Below, piece by piece: positions 1-6,337 of a stretch of 9,185 nucleotides of DNA. How positions within the stretch are numbered: the first letter of the stretch is position 1; each line of letters begins with the position of its first letter. The position numbers were made by a program, and so were the translations under genes. Under the pieces are notes generated by a model. It worked only from the letters and a program-made list of their open reading frames with translations. It was not told the origin of the DNA and made no database searches. Source of the stretch: Pyramidobacter piscolens (lineage in GTDB: Bacteria > Synergistota > Synergistia > Synergistales > Dethiosulfovibrionaceae); assembly GCA_004558205.1 (NCBI GenBank), contig SFDM01000061.1:1-9185 (forward strand). Direction: 5' to 3'.

Positions 1-83
1 CCCACCATGATGGACATGCCCGGCTTCACTGCCGACAGGGCTTCCTGCGGGGACATGACCGGTTTGATTATCTTTCGTGCCAT
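1..83 (-). CDS. CoA-transferase family I, subunit A (N-terminal fragment)
   Basis: Only the first 27 codons are inside the window; the gene runs off the left edge. The product starts MARKIIKPVMSPQEAL and reaches ...KPGMSIMVGG, the last glycine being cut by the window edge. A short helix followed by a K/D-G-M-x-I-M-V-G-G strand is the usual N-terminus of the alpha subunit of acetoacetate/3-oxoacid CoA-transferases (AtoD, CtfA, PcaI type). These enzymes move CoA from a donor acyl-CoA to a carboxylic acid. An AGGAGG ribosome site ends seven bases before the ATG. The gene follows the TRAP permease on the same strand with a 166-bp gap, so it is probably the next operon gene, with the beta subunit expected beyond the edge. 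The substrate cannot be read from this fragment. The call rests on the N-terminal pattern alone. Confidence 0.7.
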   Translation of the reverse strand, partial: MARKIIKPVMSPQEALSAVKPGMSIMV

Positions 84-129
84 GCTCTGTTCCTCCTTAT
101 GCTCACATTTCCCATAGAACGGCGAAACT

Positions 130-199
130 CCCGACCTTCGGGGCCACGCGCGGAGGCGTCGGGGCGCTTCAGGCAGACTCGGCCTTTTCGGCCTGCCTG
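130..199 (-). other. Intergenic hairpins between TRAP permease and CoA-transferase
   Basis: The 166-bp gap 84-249 carries no convincing gene. It has two GC-rich inverted repeats. One pairs CCCGAC (130-135) with GTCGGG (158-163). The other pairs CAGGCA (170-175) with TGCCTG (194-199), enclosing an inner GGCC/GGCC stem (181-184 and 190-193) with a 5-nt loop and a 5-nt bulge. Neither is followed by a T tract in the direction of transcription, so they look like mRNA-processing, stabilising or attenuating structures and not classic terminators. Function is inferred. Confidence 0.4.
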
Positions 200-249
200 C
201 CCGCGCCTGACCGATTCCCCCGGGCCAGTCCCCTGCAAGATCATGCGCA

Positions 250-2241
250 TTAATCTGTCTTAGGTCGGATGCCCAGATTTTCTACTGTCGGATTGGTATG
301 CTGGCGGTACTTCTGCCAGGCGTAGATAGCTCCGATAATAGCGCAGCCGGCCATGTTGCTGGTCAAAGTCGGATAGATGATGAAGAAGGGGACGCTGACC
401 AGGGCCAGACGCTCAAGGACATTGAGGTCGTAGGCCAAAAATCCCTGCACGCCCGCCGCAAGGCCGATGATGCCGATCAGCGCTGTGACGCAGCCGATCA
501 GGATGTGCAGCGCGTCGCCCTGCAGCAGCAGATAGGGGTTGTACACGAACATGTAGGGCACCAGGAACCCGGCGACGGCGACCACAAGGGCCGTATAGCC
601 CGTCTTCATGGGGTTGGACTTGGCGATGCCCGCCGCCGCATAGGTGGCCAGGGCCACGGGCGGCGACACGTCGGCCAGGACGCCGAAGTAGAGGCAGAAC
701 AGGTGGGCCGACATCATGGGGACGCCCATTTCGTACAGCGCGGGCGCGGCCAGTGTGGATGTGATGATGTACTGCGCCGTGGTCGGGATGCCCATGCCGA
801 GGATGATAGACCCCACCATGGTGAGGAACAGCGCCAGAGGCAGGATGCCGCCCGAAAGGCTGAGCACGTAGGACGAGAACGCCAGCCCCACGCCGGTGAT
901 GGAAATCACGCCGATCACAATGCCTGAGCAGGCGCAGGCCGCCGCCACTTCAATAGCGCCCAGCGCGCCGGAGATCAGGGCCTGCAGGACCCGCGAAGGC
1001 GTCAGGCGGTTTTCGGGCTTGCCGAACCATGACACCAGGATGAGGACCACGATGGACCAGAACACGGCCTTGACGGGCGAGAATCCACGGCCGAGGAACA
1101 CCACCAGGGTGATCAGCGGCGCCAGAAGGAACCAGCCCTCTTTGAGCGTCTTCAGGACGCTGGGCACCTGATCGGCGCGGAGGCGGACCATGCGCCTCTT
1201 GCCGGCGCGGAAATGCACCATGGCTATGATAGAGATGAAGTACAGCGTCGCGGGGATCGCCGCGGCCACCACGATATCCCAATAGGCGATACCCAAAAAC
1301 TGGGCCATGATGAAGGCGGCCGCGCCCATAACCGGCGGCATGACCTGTCCGCCCGTAGACGCCGCGGCCACGATGGCTCCGGCGAAGTTGGGCTTATAGC
1401 CCGACTGCTTCATCAGGGGAATGGTGAAAGCGCCGGTGGTGACGGTGTTGGCGCAGGAGCTTCCCGACACCATACCCATCAGCCCCGAAGCCACGACCGC
1501 CGCCTTTCCGGGGCCGCCGGTGCTGCGGCCAGCCACGGCTACGGCAAGGTCGATAAAGAATTGCCCCGCTCCGGAGAGGTTCAGGAACGCGCCGAAGAGC
1601 ACAAACAAAAAGATAAAGGACGCCGACACGCCCAGAGGGGTGCCAAAGATGCCGTCAGTCCTCAGATAAAGGAAGGGCGCCATCTCCTCCAAAGGAAAAC
1701 CGCCGTGAGCCAGCATTCCCGGAAAATAGGGGCCGAAGAACGCGTAGACCAGGGCGACGATCGCCATGATCGGAAGAGGCCAGCCCATGGAACGCCGCGC
1801 GCCGTCCAAAACGAGCAGCGTCATGACAGTTCCCATCCAGATATCCGAAGGAATGGCCATGCCCTCGCGGGTCGCGATGGCCTCGAAGTTGAGCAGGATG
1901 TTCAGGCAGCCGCCCACGGTGAGGGCGATCAGCGCCCAATCCCAGAGGTCGACCCTGCCCTTGGGGCGTTTTTTCGTCGCGGGATAGCGCATGAAAAGCA
2001 TGGCGCTGATAAACAGCCAGTGCCAGCCGCGCTGATACATGGCCGAGAGCTGGCCGAAATAGGCCGTGTAAAGGTGAAAGCAGGACGCGCAGAGAGCGAG
2101 GCCGCACAGCAGATAGTTCTGCCATCCTGTGAGGATCCTGAATTTGGACTCTTCCGGATTGTCCACTTTAACCGCTTTTACGTTCAGCGGCGAATCCATC
2201 TGCTGAACCTTCTGCTCCTGTGTGTTGAGGGGCTCTGTCAT
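250..2241 (-). CDS. TRAP transporter fused permease (4TM-12TM, TAXI type)
   Basis: Inner-membrane permease of a tripartite ATP-independent periplasmic transporter, driving cation-coupled uptake of a solute handed over by the periplasmic receptor. It has 663 residues, the size of fused permeases that join the small (DctQ-like) and large (DctM-like) subunits. Residues 1-40 are polar and cytoplasmic, hydrophobic segments at about 40-170 form the small-subunit part, and 205-640 the large part. DctM-like signatures are visible: GLMGMVSGSSCANTVTTG (253-270) followed by TIPLM, ASTGGQVMPPVMG (294-306), GMGIPTTAQYI (482-492) and FGVLADVSPPVALATYAAAG (519-538). The chosen ATG has an AAGGAGG six bases upstream. 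An in-frame ATG 24 codons earlier has no such site and adds an arginine-rich tail. It lies 129 bp downstream of the TAXI receptor gene, its partner. Family assignment is secure; the solute is unknown. Confidence 0.95.
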   Translation of the reverse strand: MTEPLNTQEQKVQQMDSPLNVKAVKVDNPEESKFRILTGWQNYLLCGLALCASCFHLYTAYFGQLSAMYQRGWHWLFISAMLFMRYPATKKRPKGRVDLWDWALIALTVGGCLNILLNFEAIATREGMAIPSDIWMGTVMTLLVLDGARRSMGWPLPIMAIVALVYAFFGPYFPGMLAHGGFPLEEMAPFLYLRTDGIFGTPLGVSASFIFLFVLFGAFLNLSGAGQFFIDLAVAVAGRSTGGPGKAAVVASGLMGMVSGSSCANTVTTGAFTIPLMKQSGYKPNFAGAIVAAASTGGQVMPPVMGAAAFIMAQFLGIAYWDIVVAAAIPATLYFISIIAMVHFRAGKRRMVRLRADQVPSVLKTLKEGWFLLAPLITLVVFLGRGFSPVKAVFWSIVVLILVSWFGKPENRLTPSRVLQALISGALGAIEVAAACACSGIVIGVISITGVGLAFSSYVLSLSGGILPLALFLTMVGSIILGMGIPTTAQYIITSTLAAPALYEMGVPMMSAHLFCLYFGVLADVSPPVALATYAAAGIAKSNPMKTGYTALVVAVAGFLVPYMFVYNPYLLLQGDALHILIGCVTALIGIIGLAAGVQGFLAYDLNVLERLALVSVPFFIIYPTLTSNMAGCAIIGAIYAWQKYRQHTNPTVENLGIRPKTD

Positions 2242-2247
2242 AAACTG

Positions 2248-2254
2248 CCTCCTT
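2248..2254 (-). promoter_or_regulatory. Ribosome binding site deciding the TRAP permease start
   Basis: AAGGAGG on the minus strand, six bases before the ATG at 2241. It selects the 663-residue product beginning MTEPLNTQEQ over the upstream ATG at 2313, which has no comparable site. Confidence 0.85.
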
Positions 2255-2321
2255 CGTTCGTAAACGTAAAGAAAGGGGACTGAAAGAGATCTTTCGGTCC
2301 CCCGCAACATCACGCAGGCAT

Positions 2322-2342
2322 GGCGCGCGCCCTTCGCGCGCC
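2322..2342 (-). other. Hairpin between TAXI receptor and permease genes
   Basis: A perfect 8-bp GC-only stem, GGCGCGCG (2322-2329) with CGCGCGCC (2335-2342), around a 5-nt loop, 28 bp after the receptor stop codon. No T tract follows on the minus strand. Very stable hairpins placed between a binding-protein gene and its permease gene often protect the upstream mRNA from 3' decay or partly terminate transcription, giving excess receptor over permease. That role here is inferred. Confidence 0.55.
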
Positions 2343-2370
2343 GCCGGCGCTGGAGTTCTGCCGCGCCATA

Positions 2371-3324
2371 TTACTTGAGGACGTCGAATCCCTGCTCCTT
2401 AAAGTACTTCACCGCGCCGGGAGCAAAGCGGATGATGCCCACGCTGGCTTCCTTGGGATTGAAGTGGACGGCCTGAGTGGTGACCTTCATGAAAGCTTCG
2501 CGGCTCTCCACGATGGTCTTGACCAGGCGGTAGGACAGGTCTTCCCCCATCTTGCCGTTGACCACCAGGAAATTGCCGTCGGCCACGGTCAGGCAGTCGG
2601 CGGGCTGACCGTACACGTCCTTGGCGATCGTGTAGGGGAACAGGAAGGGGTTCATCTCGCAGACCTTCTTGACCACGTCCTCGGGAATGGGGATCAGCAC
2701 CACGTCGCGGACCGCGGCCACTTCAAGCACAGCCGAACCGGGAGCGGCGAAGTTCCAGAACACGGCGTCGATATTGCCGTCCACCAGGGCCGTCGCGCCT
2801 TCAGGCTGCGTCAGCTGCTCGCGCTTGATGTCCTTTTCGGGATCCCATCCGGCCGCCGCCAGGATCATGTTGGTCAGGACCTGGTCGCCGCCGCCGGGCG
2901 CGCCCACGGAAACTCGTTTGCCCTTGAGGTCCTCAAAGGTCTTGATGCCCGTCTTGCTGGTGGTGACGATGTGCTGGGGCGCGGCATACATGTTCATGAG
3001 CGTATACAGGTCCAGCTTCCCGTCCTTCTCGAAAGCCACGGTGCCCGTATAGGCCTGCCACAGCGTGGAGCCCATGACCATGCCGATCTGCACGGCGTTT
3101 CTGGCAAGCAGGCGGCAGTTTTCGCGCGAAGCCGACGTGGCGCGCGAGGTGGCCTTCACGTCGATCTTGGCGTTGTTCAGGATCTCGGCCATGGAACCGC
3201 CCAGAGGATAATAGGTTCCGCCCACGCCGCCCGAACCGATGGTGACGAAGTCAAGGGCGAAAGCCGCTCCGGCGATCGAAAGTAAAAGAGCGAAGCTGAC
3301 GGCGATAGTTCTCATTTTTTTCAT
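2371..3324 (-). CDS. TAXI-family TRAP transporter periplasmic solute receptor
   Basis: Extracytoplasmic binding protein that captures the solute and delivers it to the adjacent fused permease. The 317-residue product begins with a Sec signal peptide (MKKMR, hydrophobic core 7-22, probable cleavage near AFA-L at 23/24). The mature part opens with FVTIGSGGVGGTYYPLGGSMAEILN (split here as 26-35 and 36-50), the hallmark of the TAXI (TRAP-associated extracytoplasmic immunogenic) family. SRATSASRENCRLLARNAVQ (60-79) and VSVGAPGGG (138-146) are also typical. Length matches the family. An AGGGAGG lies 12 bases before the first ATG; an ATG three codons later would start with the same signal peptide. 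It follows the aminotransferase by 173 bp and precedes the permease by 129 bp, both gaps containing hairpins. TAXI receptors mostly bind amino acids or small carboxylates; the ligand here cannot be read. Confidence 0.95.
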   Translation of the reverse strand: MKKMRTIAVSFALLLSIAGAAFALDFVTIGSGGVGGTYYPLGGSMAEILNNAKIDVKATSRATSASRENCRLLARNAVQIGMVMGSTLWQAYTGTVAFEKDGKLDLYTLMNMYAAPQHIVTTSKTGIKTFEDLKGKRVSVGAPGGGDQVLTNMILAAAGWDPEKDIKREQLTQPEGATALVDGNIDAVFWNFAAPGSAVLEVAAVRDVVLIPIPEDVVKKVCEMNPFLFPYTIAKDVYGQPADCLTVADGNFLVVNGKMGEDLSYRLVKTIVESREAFMKVTTQAVHFNPKEASVGIIRFAPGAVKYFKEQGFDVLK

Positions 3325-3381
3325 GGTGATGTTACGCCTCCCTTAAAAAGAAAATAAATAATGAAGCTTCCCGAATTCCAA

Positions 3382-3414
3382 TACGCGCGCGCGTAACGCC
3401 GCAAATGAGCGGCG
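3382..3414. other. Alternating-CG palindrome and small hairpin upstream of TAXI gene
   Basis: TACGCGCGCGCGTA (3382-3395) is a perfect 14-bp palindrome with five CG dinucleotides in a row. It is followed by CGCCGC (3397-3402), six bases, then GCGGCG (3409-3414), a 6-bp hairpin. Both lie in the 173-bp gap between aminotransferase and TAXI genes, which holds no ORF and no clear promoter of its own. Function unknown. Confidence 0.35.
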
Positions 3415-3425
3415 ACTATGCCGAT

Positions 3426-3472
3426 AAAACCGGCGGGGAGACAGGGCCCGAGAGCAAGAAGGCTCCCCGCCG
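3426..3472 (-). terminator. Terminator/attenuator after the aminotransferase
   Basis: A 10-bp perfect stem, CGGCGGGGAG (3431-3440) with CTCCCCGCCG (3463-3472), and a 22-nt loop that itself contains GGGCCC. On the minus strand the stem is followed by GTTTTAT, a short U tract. It starts 26 bp after the aminotransferase stop codon. The large loop and four-base U tract suggest partial termination, so some transcripts would continue into the TAXI receptor. Confidence 0.55.
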
Positions 3473-3497
3473 CCATTCATGAATAACCGCGAAAAAA

Positions 3498-4835
3498 CTA
3501 CAGCAGCTTGGCCGCCGCGGCCGCCAGCCCCGCTTCGAGCTTTTCAAGCAGCTCGTCGATCTGCTCCGCCGTGGTGACCAGAGGCGGCGCGACCAAAAAG
3601 TTGTCGCCGTCGATATAGTCCACCATACCGCCGCCGGGATAGATCACCAAACCGCGGGCCATGCACTCCTTCGTCGCCAGGTTCGCCGCGCCCACTTTCT
3701 TCGCGAAGGGGGTTTTGGCCGCCTTGTCCTGAACCAATTCGAAGCCCCACATAAACCCCTTGCCGCGCACGTCCCCGACCATGGGGTTGGCCTCGCCGAT
3801 CTTCTTCAGGCCCTCGCCGAGCTTGACGCCCAGCTTCGCCACATGCTCCACGAGGTTGTGCTTCTTCATGTACTTGATCACGGCGGCCGTAGCGGCTCCG
3901 CTCAGCGGGTTGCCCGTGTAGGTGTGGCCGTGGGTGAAGGCGCCCGAACCGTTCTTGATCGCCTCGGCGATGTAGTTGGAAGCGATCACGCCGCCCGTGG
4001 GAATGTAGCCCGCCGCCATACCCTTGGCCGTGGCGATGATATCGGGCTTCACGTCCCAGTGGTTGACGCAGAAGTTCCGGCCCGTTCGACCCATGCCCGT
4101 CATGACCTCGTCGGCGATCAGCAGGATGTCGTACTTCGTGCAGATCTCGCGAACCATGGGCCAGTACTCGTCGGGCGGGACCAGCGCCCCCACGGTGGAG
4201 CCCACGATGGGCTCGGCGATGAAGGCCATCACGTTGCCCGCGCCGACAGTCTTGATCGCTTCCTCAAGCTGGCGGGCACAGCGCATCTGGCAGGCCGGAT
4301 GGGTCAACCCAAAGGGACAGCGGTAGCAATAGTGCGGCGCGATATGGGGATTTTCCTTAAAGAGGGGCGCGTAAATGCGGCGGCGCGGCACAGAACCGCC
4401 GATGCCCATGGTCCCCATGGTGCTGCCGTGATAGGCGTTCCAGCGGGAGATCACCGTCGCCTTGCTGGTGTAAAGCCCGTCGCGCTCGGTGTAATACTGG
4501 CGGGAAAGCTTAACCGCCGTCTCGATGGCTTCGGACCCCCCACAGGCGAACCAGACGTACTCCATGCCCTCGGGCGCCAGCGAGGCCATCTGCTCCGCCG
4601 CGTCGGCAATGCTGTCCAGGCGCCAGCGCGAAGTGTGGGCGAACTCGATCTTATGAAGTTGCGCCGTGACCGCCTCGATAATCTCCTCATTGCAGTGCCC
4701 CAGGTTGCAGATCAGAGCGCCGCTGCATCCGTCCAGATACTTTTTTCCGTCCTGGTCATAGATGTAGACGCCCTCTCCCCTAACCGCCGTGACGTACTCC
4801 GTCTTAAAACTCCGTGGCAGCAACTTGCCAGTCAT
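3498..4835 (-). CDS. Class III pyridoxal-phosphate aminotransferase
   Basis: PLP-dependent transfer of an amino group between an amine or omega/beta-amino acid and a keto acid, in the cytoplasm. The 445-residue product has the class III layout: phosphate-binding GGSEA (99-103), the YHG stacking motif (135-137), the D-E-V of IADEVMTGMGRTG with Asp242 contacting the PLP ring nitrogen, the Schiff-base lysine Lys271 in ATAKGMAAGYIPTGG, and HTYTGNPL (304-311). Residues 170-186 form a four-cysteine insert, CYRCPFG then CQMRC. The start chosen has AAAGGAG ten bases upstream; an earlier ATG gives 17 extra residues with a poor ribosome site and would lie in an operator. It is first in the operon, under the promoter at 5011-5039. 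Such enzymes are often auto-named aspartate aminotransferase family, BioA-like or omega-aminotransferase. The substrate is unknown, but the CoA-transferase downstream suggests a keto-acid product that is then activated. Confidence 0.92.
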   Translation of the reverse strand: MTGKLLPRSFKTEYVTAVRGEGVYIYDQDGKKYLDGCSGALICNLGHCNEEIIEAVTAQLHKIEFAHTSRWRLDSIADAAEQMASLAPEGMEYVWFACGGSEAIETAVKLSRQYYTERDGLYTSKATVISRWNAYHGSTMGTMGIGGSVPRRRIYAPLFKENPHIAPHYCYRCPFGLTHPACQMRCARQLEEAIKTVGAGNVMAFIAEPIVGSTVGALVPPDEYWPMVREICTKYDILLIADEVMTGMGRTGRNFCVNHWDVKPDIIATAKGMAAGYIPTGGVIASNYIAEAIKNGSGAFTHGHTYTGNPLSGAATAAVIKYMKKHNLVEHVAKLGVKLGEGLKKIGEANPMVGDVRGKGFMWGFELVQDKAAKTPFAKKVGAANLATKECMARGLVIYPGGGMVDYIDGDNFLVAPPLVTTAEQIDELLEKLEAGLAAAAAKLL

Positions 4836-4845
4836 CCCACGCCAG

Positions 4846-4852
4846 CTCCTTT
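4846..4852 (-). promoter_or_regulatory. Ribosome binding site deciding the aminotransferase start
   Basis: AAAGGAG on the minus strand, ten bases before the ATG at 4835. It favours the product beginning MTGKLLPRSF over the in-frame ATG at 4886, which falls inside the downstream operator palindrome. Confidence 0.75.
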
Positions 4853-4874
4853 CAAGAATTCGCATTCTTCTCTC

Positions 4875-4898
4875 ATTATGAAGCATTTACTTCATAAT
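4875..4898. promoter_or_regulatory. Operator 1, perfect inverted repeat in the operon leader
   Basis: ATTATGAAG (4875-4883), six bases CATTTA, then CTTCATAAT (4890-4898): perfect 9-bp half-sites. It sits 39 bp upstream of the aminotransferase ATG and about 106 bp downstream of the predicted transcription start. Its core TGAAG-N6-CTTCA recurs at 4992-5007. Size and symmetry suit a dimeric HTH regulator; the RpiR-family protein encoded next door is the likely ligand (inference). Confidence 0.7.
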
Positions 4899-4990
4899 GG
4901 ACATAAAAAAATAATTTCATCCCCATTTTCAGCTTAAATAACAGACATTTCACCGCAATTTAAAAAAGAGATATCCTTTTTTCGCTCGAG

Positions 4991-5008
4991 GTGAAGGAAT
5001 TACTTCAT
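4991..5008. promoter_or_regulatory. Operator 2, over the transcription start
   Basis: GTGAAG (4991-4996), GAATTA, CTTCAT (5003-5008): the same half-sites and the same 6-base spacing as operator 1, with one mismatch at the outermost pair. It begins three bases past the -10 box and covers the expected +1 (about 5004), the position from which a repressor would block RNA polymerase. Centre-to-centre distance to operator 1 is 113 bp. Confidence 0.65.
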
Positions 5009-5010
5009 AC

Positions 5011-5039
5011 ATTCTATGAACATGAGGCCGTCATGTCAA
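5011..5039 (-). promoter_or_regulatory. Sigma-70-type promoter of the transport operon
   Basis: On the minus strand, TTGACA (5039-5034), a 17-bp spacer, then TAGAAT (5016-5011): a perfect -35, optimal spacing and a 5/6 match at -10. The predicted start near 5004 gives a leader of about 170 nt before the aminotransferase ATG. The leader contains both operators and an A6G/CT6 inverted repeat (4962-4982). The promoter is downstream of the rpiR terminator, so the operon is independently transcribed. Confidence 0.75.
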
Positions 5040-5143
5040 GCCTTTTTCTTTTAGCTCGATAAAATATACCAAATATACAGAATTTAAGTTGCATCTATGC
5101 TAAATTAAACTTAGCAACGTAATTTGCAACGCGTTTCCATGAG

Positions 5144-5201
5144 AACAAAAAAAGGCGGCTGAAGAAGCGCCTCGTTCCGAAGCGTTTCTTCAGCCGCCTT
5201 T
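5144..5201 (-). terminator. Rho-independent terminator of the RpiR-family gene
   Basis: A perfect 16-bp stem, AAAGGCGGCTGAAGAA (5151-5166) with TTCTTCAGCCGCCTTT (5186-5201), and a 19-nt loop. On the minus strand the stem runs into seven consecutive Us (5153-5147). It begins 13 bp after the regulator's stop codon. Confidence 0.93.
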
Positions 5202-5214
5202 CGGCAGCCGTCTT

Positions 5215-6048
5215 TCAGCAGTAAGTCCGCGCGGCCGCCCAGTCCTTTTCAAGGTTAACCAGTTTTTGCTGCGCCGATGCCCCCAGATCCTCCGCCACTT
5301 GAAGGATCAGCGCGTTCAGCAGGCTCATGGGCAGGACCAGAGAATCAATGAAGGCCATGTGAGAACAGGGCGCGGTAAGCGTGATATCCGCGTATTCGGC
5401 AAGGGGACTTTCAGCCGAATCGGTAATCGCCAGCGTCCTGAAGCCCAGTTTATGCGCCAGCCGCAGGTGCTCCACCGTCTCCCTGGTGTACCGGGGAAAG
5501 CTGATGCCCACGATCAGGCTGTCCTGGGGCGCCAGCGCCAGCGGCTCGATAAAGGAGTCCACCGACAGCTCCTGCACCAGGGGACGAAACCACGACAGAT
5601 AGGCACGCAGGTAAATCGAAAGCGCGCGGGCGCTCCGCATGGCCATGACGTATACCGCCGGCGCCTCGCACAGGGCCCGCGCCGCCTTCCGCATTGACAG
5701 ATCGTCGAGCGACGTCAGGGCTTCCATGCCCTTATCCAGGTCCTGACGCAGCACGTTCTCTACCAAGTTCCCCGTGCTCGGCCCCTCGAGGTGGGACTTC
5801 AAGCGTTCTGCCGCGGAAAGGCGGTCCTGCATCACCTCGCCCAGAGCCGCTTTCAGCTCGGGATAGCCCTGATAGCCCAGCGCGTTTGCCAGCCGGATCA
5901 CCGTCGCCTCGCTGGCCCCCGCATTCTCCCCCAGCTGCAGCGCCGTCATTAGGACAACCTCGGCGCAATGCTCCAGAATATACTGGGCGATACGGCGCTG
6001 CGCAGAAGACAAATTGTCTAGTTCGTGCTGTATTTTTTCCAGGATCAT
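5215..6048 (-). CDS. RpiR-family transcriptional regulator (HTH + SIS)
   Basis: Cytoplasmic DNA-binding regulator. The 277-residue product has the N-terminal RpiR-type HTH at about 1-75, with recognition region ASEATVIRLANALGYQGYPEL (45-65, split as ASEATVIRLANALGYQG and YPEL). A SIS (sugar isomerase-like) effector domain follows at about 118-250, including VYVMAMRSARALS (132-144), VGISFPRYTRETVEHLR (180-196) and TLAITDSAESPLAEYADI (205-222). The FPRYTRET form of the SIS domain is common in RpiR members beside transporter operons, where the ligand is not necessarily a phosphosugar (family knowledge, recalled). The ATG has GAGGAGG seven bases upstream. The gene is transcribed toward the transport operon but has its own terminator. 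The paired TGAAG-N6-CTTCA operators in front of that operon make it the probable local regulator. No clear copy of that operator lies before its own start, so autoregulation is not evident. Confidence 0.93.
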   Translation of the reverse strand: MILEKIQHELDNLSSAQRRIAQYILEHCAEVVLMTALQLGENAGASEATVIRLANALGYQGYPELKAALGEVMQDRLSAAERLKSHLEGPSTGNLVENVLRQDLDKGMEALTSLDDLSMRKAARALCEAPAVYVMAMRSARALSIYLRAYLSWFRPLVQELSVDSFIEPLALAPQDSLIVGISFPRYTRETVEHLRLAHKLGFRTLAITDSAESPLAEYADITLTAPCSHMAFIDSLVLPMSLLNALILQVAEDLGASAQQKLVNLEKDWAAARTYC

Positions 6049-6203
6049 GTCACAACCTCCTCAGCAAATAAAAAAACACATTCGCAAAGAGATAAATAAC
6101 ATAAAACTGAGAATAAAACAACTCCGCCAAGCTCTTCTTACCGATCCTATGCGACTATTCTTCAAGAAGCTCTAATTAATACGGCCGATCCATTAAACGA
6201 CTT
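6049..6203. other. Upstream region of the RpiR-family gene, no clear promoter
   Basis: AT-rich DNA between the regulator and repeat copy A. The only distinct element is TTCTTCAAGAA (6158-6168), an 11-bp palindrome about 110 bp before the start codon. I could not find a -35/-10 pair worth naming. No gene is visible. Confidence 0.4.
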
Positions 6204-6329
6204 ATATTAATTCGCATTCATCGTGCTTAATGTCAGACTGAAGATCAAAGTCAAAAGATTTCAATGCAAAGGCTAAACAGAAAGGGCGCAGAGGACGCAA
6301 AGGAAAAACAAGACCTAAATTATTAACTA
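6204..6329 (+). repeat. Dispersed repeat, copy A
   Basis: Opens with ATATTAATT (6204-6212), one base off the ATACTAATT that bounds copies B and C. It contains GTCAAAAGATTTCAATGCAAAGG at 6250-6272 (matches copy B inverted at 22 of 23 bases), then diverged 9-mer units ending ...GCGCAGAGG, ACGCAAAGG. The right edge is uncertain. Orientation is taken as that of copy C. No ORF. Confidence 0.7.
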
Positions 6330-6337
6330 AAAAAACG

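Noticed and set aside
68..250. 60-codon minus-strand ORF between the permease and CoA-transferase
   Set aside because: It is arginine/glycine-rich with no family pattern, runs through the intergenic hairpins and over the CoA-transferase start and ribosome site. It starts at an ATG overlapping the permease stop with no ribosome site.
2242..2313. Upstream ATG giving a 687-residue permease
   Set aside because: The extra 24 residues are arginine-rich and unlike the family, and the ATG at 2313 lacks a ribosome site, whereas the ATG at 2241 has AAGGAGG at six bases.
2320..3285. Long plus-strand ORF (321 codons) opposite the TAXI gene
   Set aside because: It is the antisense of a convincing TAXI receptor, is histidine/glycine/aspartate-rich as expected of a GC-rich shadow frame, and has no recognisable domain. 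The long plus-strand ORFs opposite the permease, aminotransferase, hydrolase and dehydrogenase were rejected for the same reason.
4836..4886. Upstream ATG giving a 462-residue aminotransferase
   Set aside because: The start would fall inside the operator palindrome with no good ribosome site; the ATG at 4835 has AAAGGAG and matches the usual N-terminus.
6158..6168. TTCTTCAAGAA as an RpiR autoregulatory operator
   Set aside because: It does not share the TGAAG-N6-CTTCA spacing or arm order of the two operators before the transport operon.
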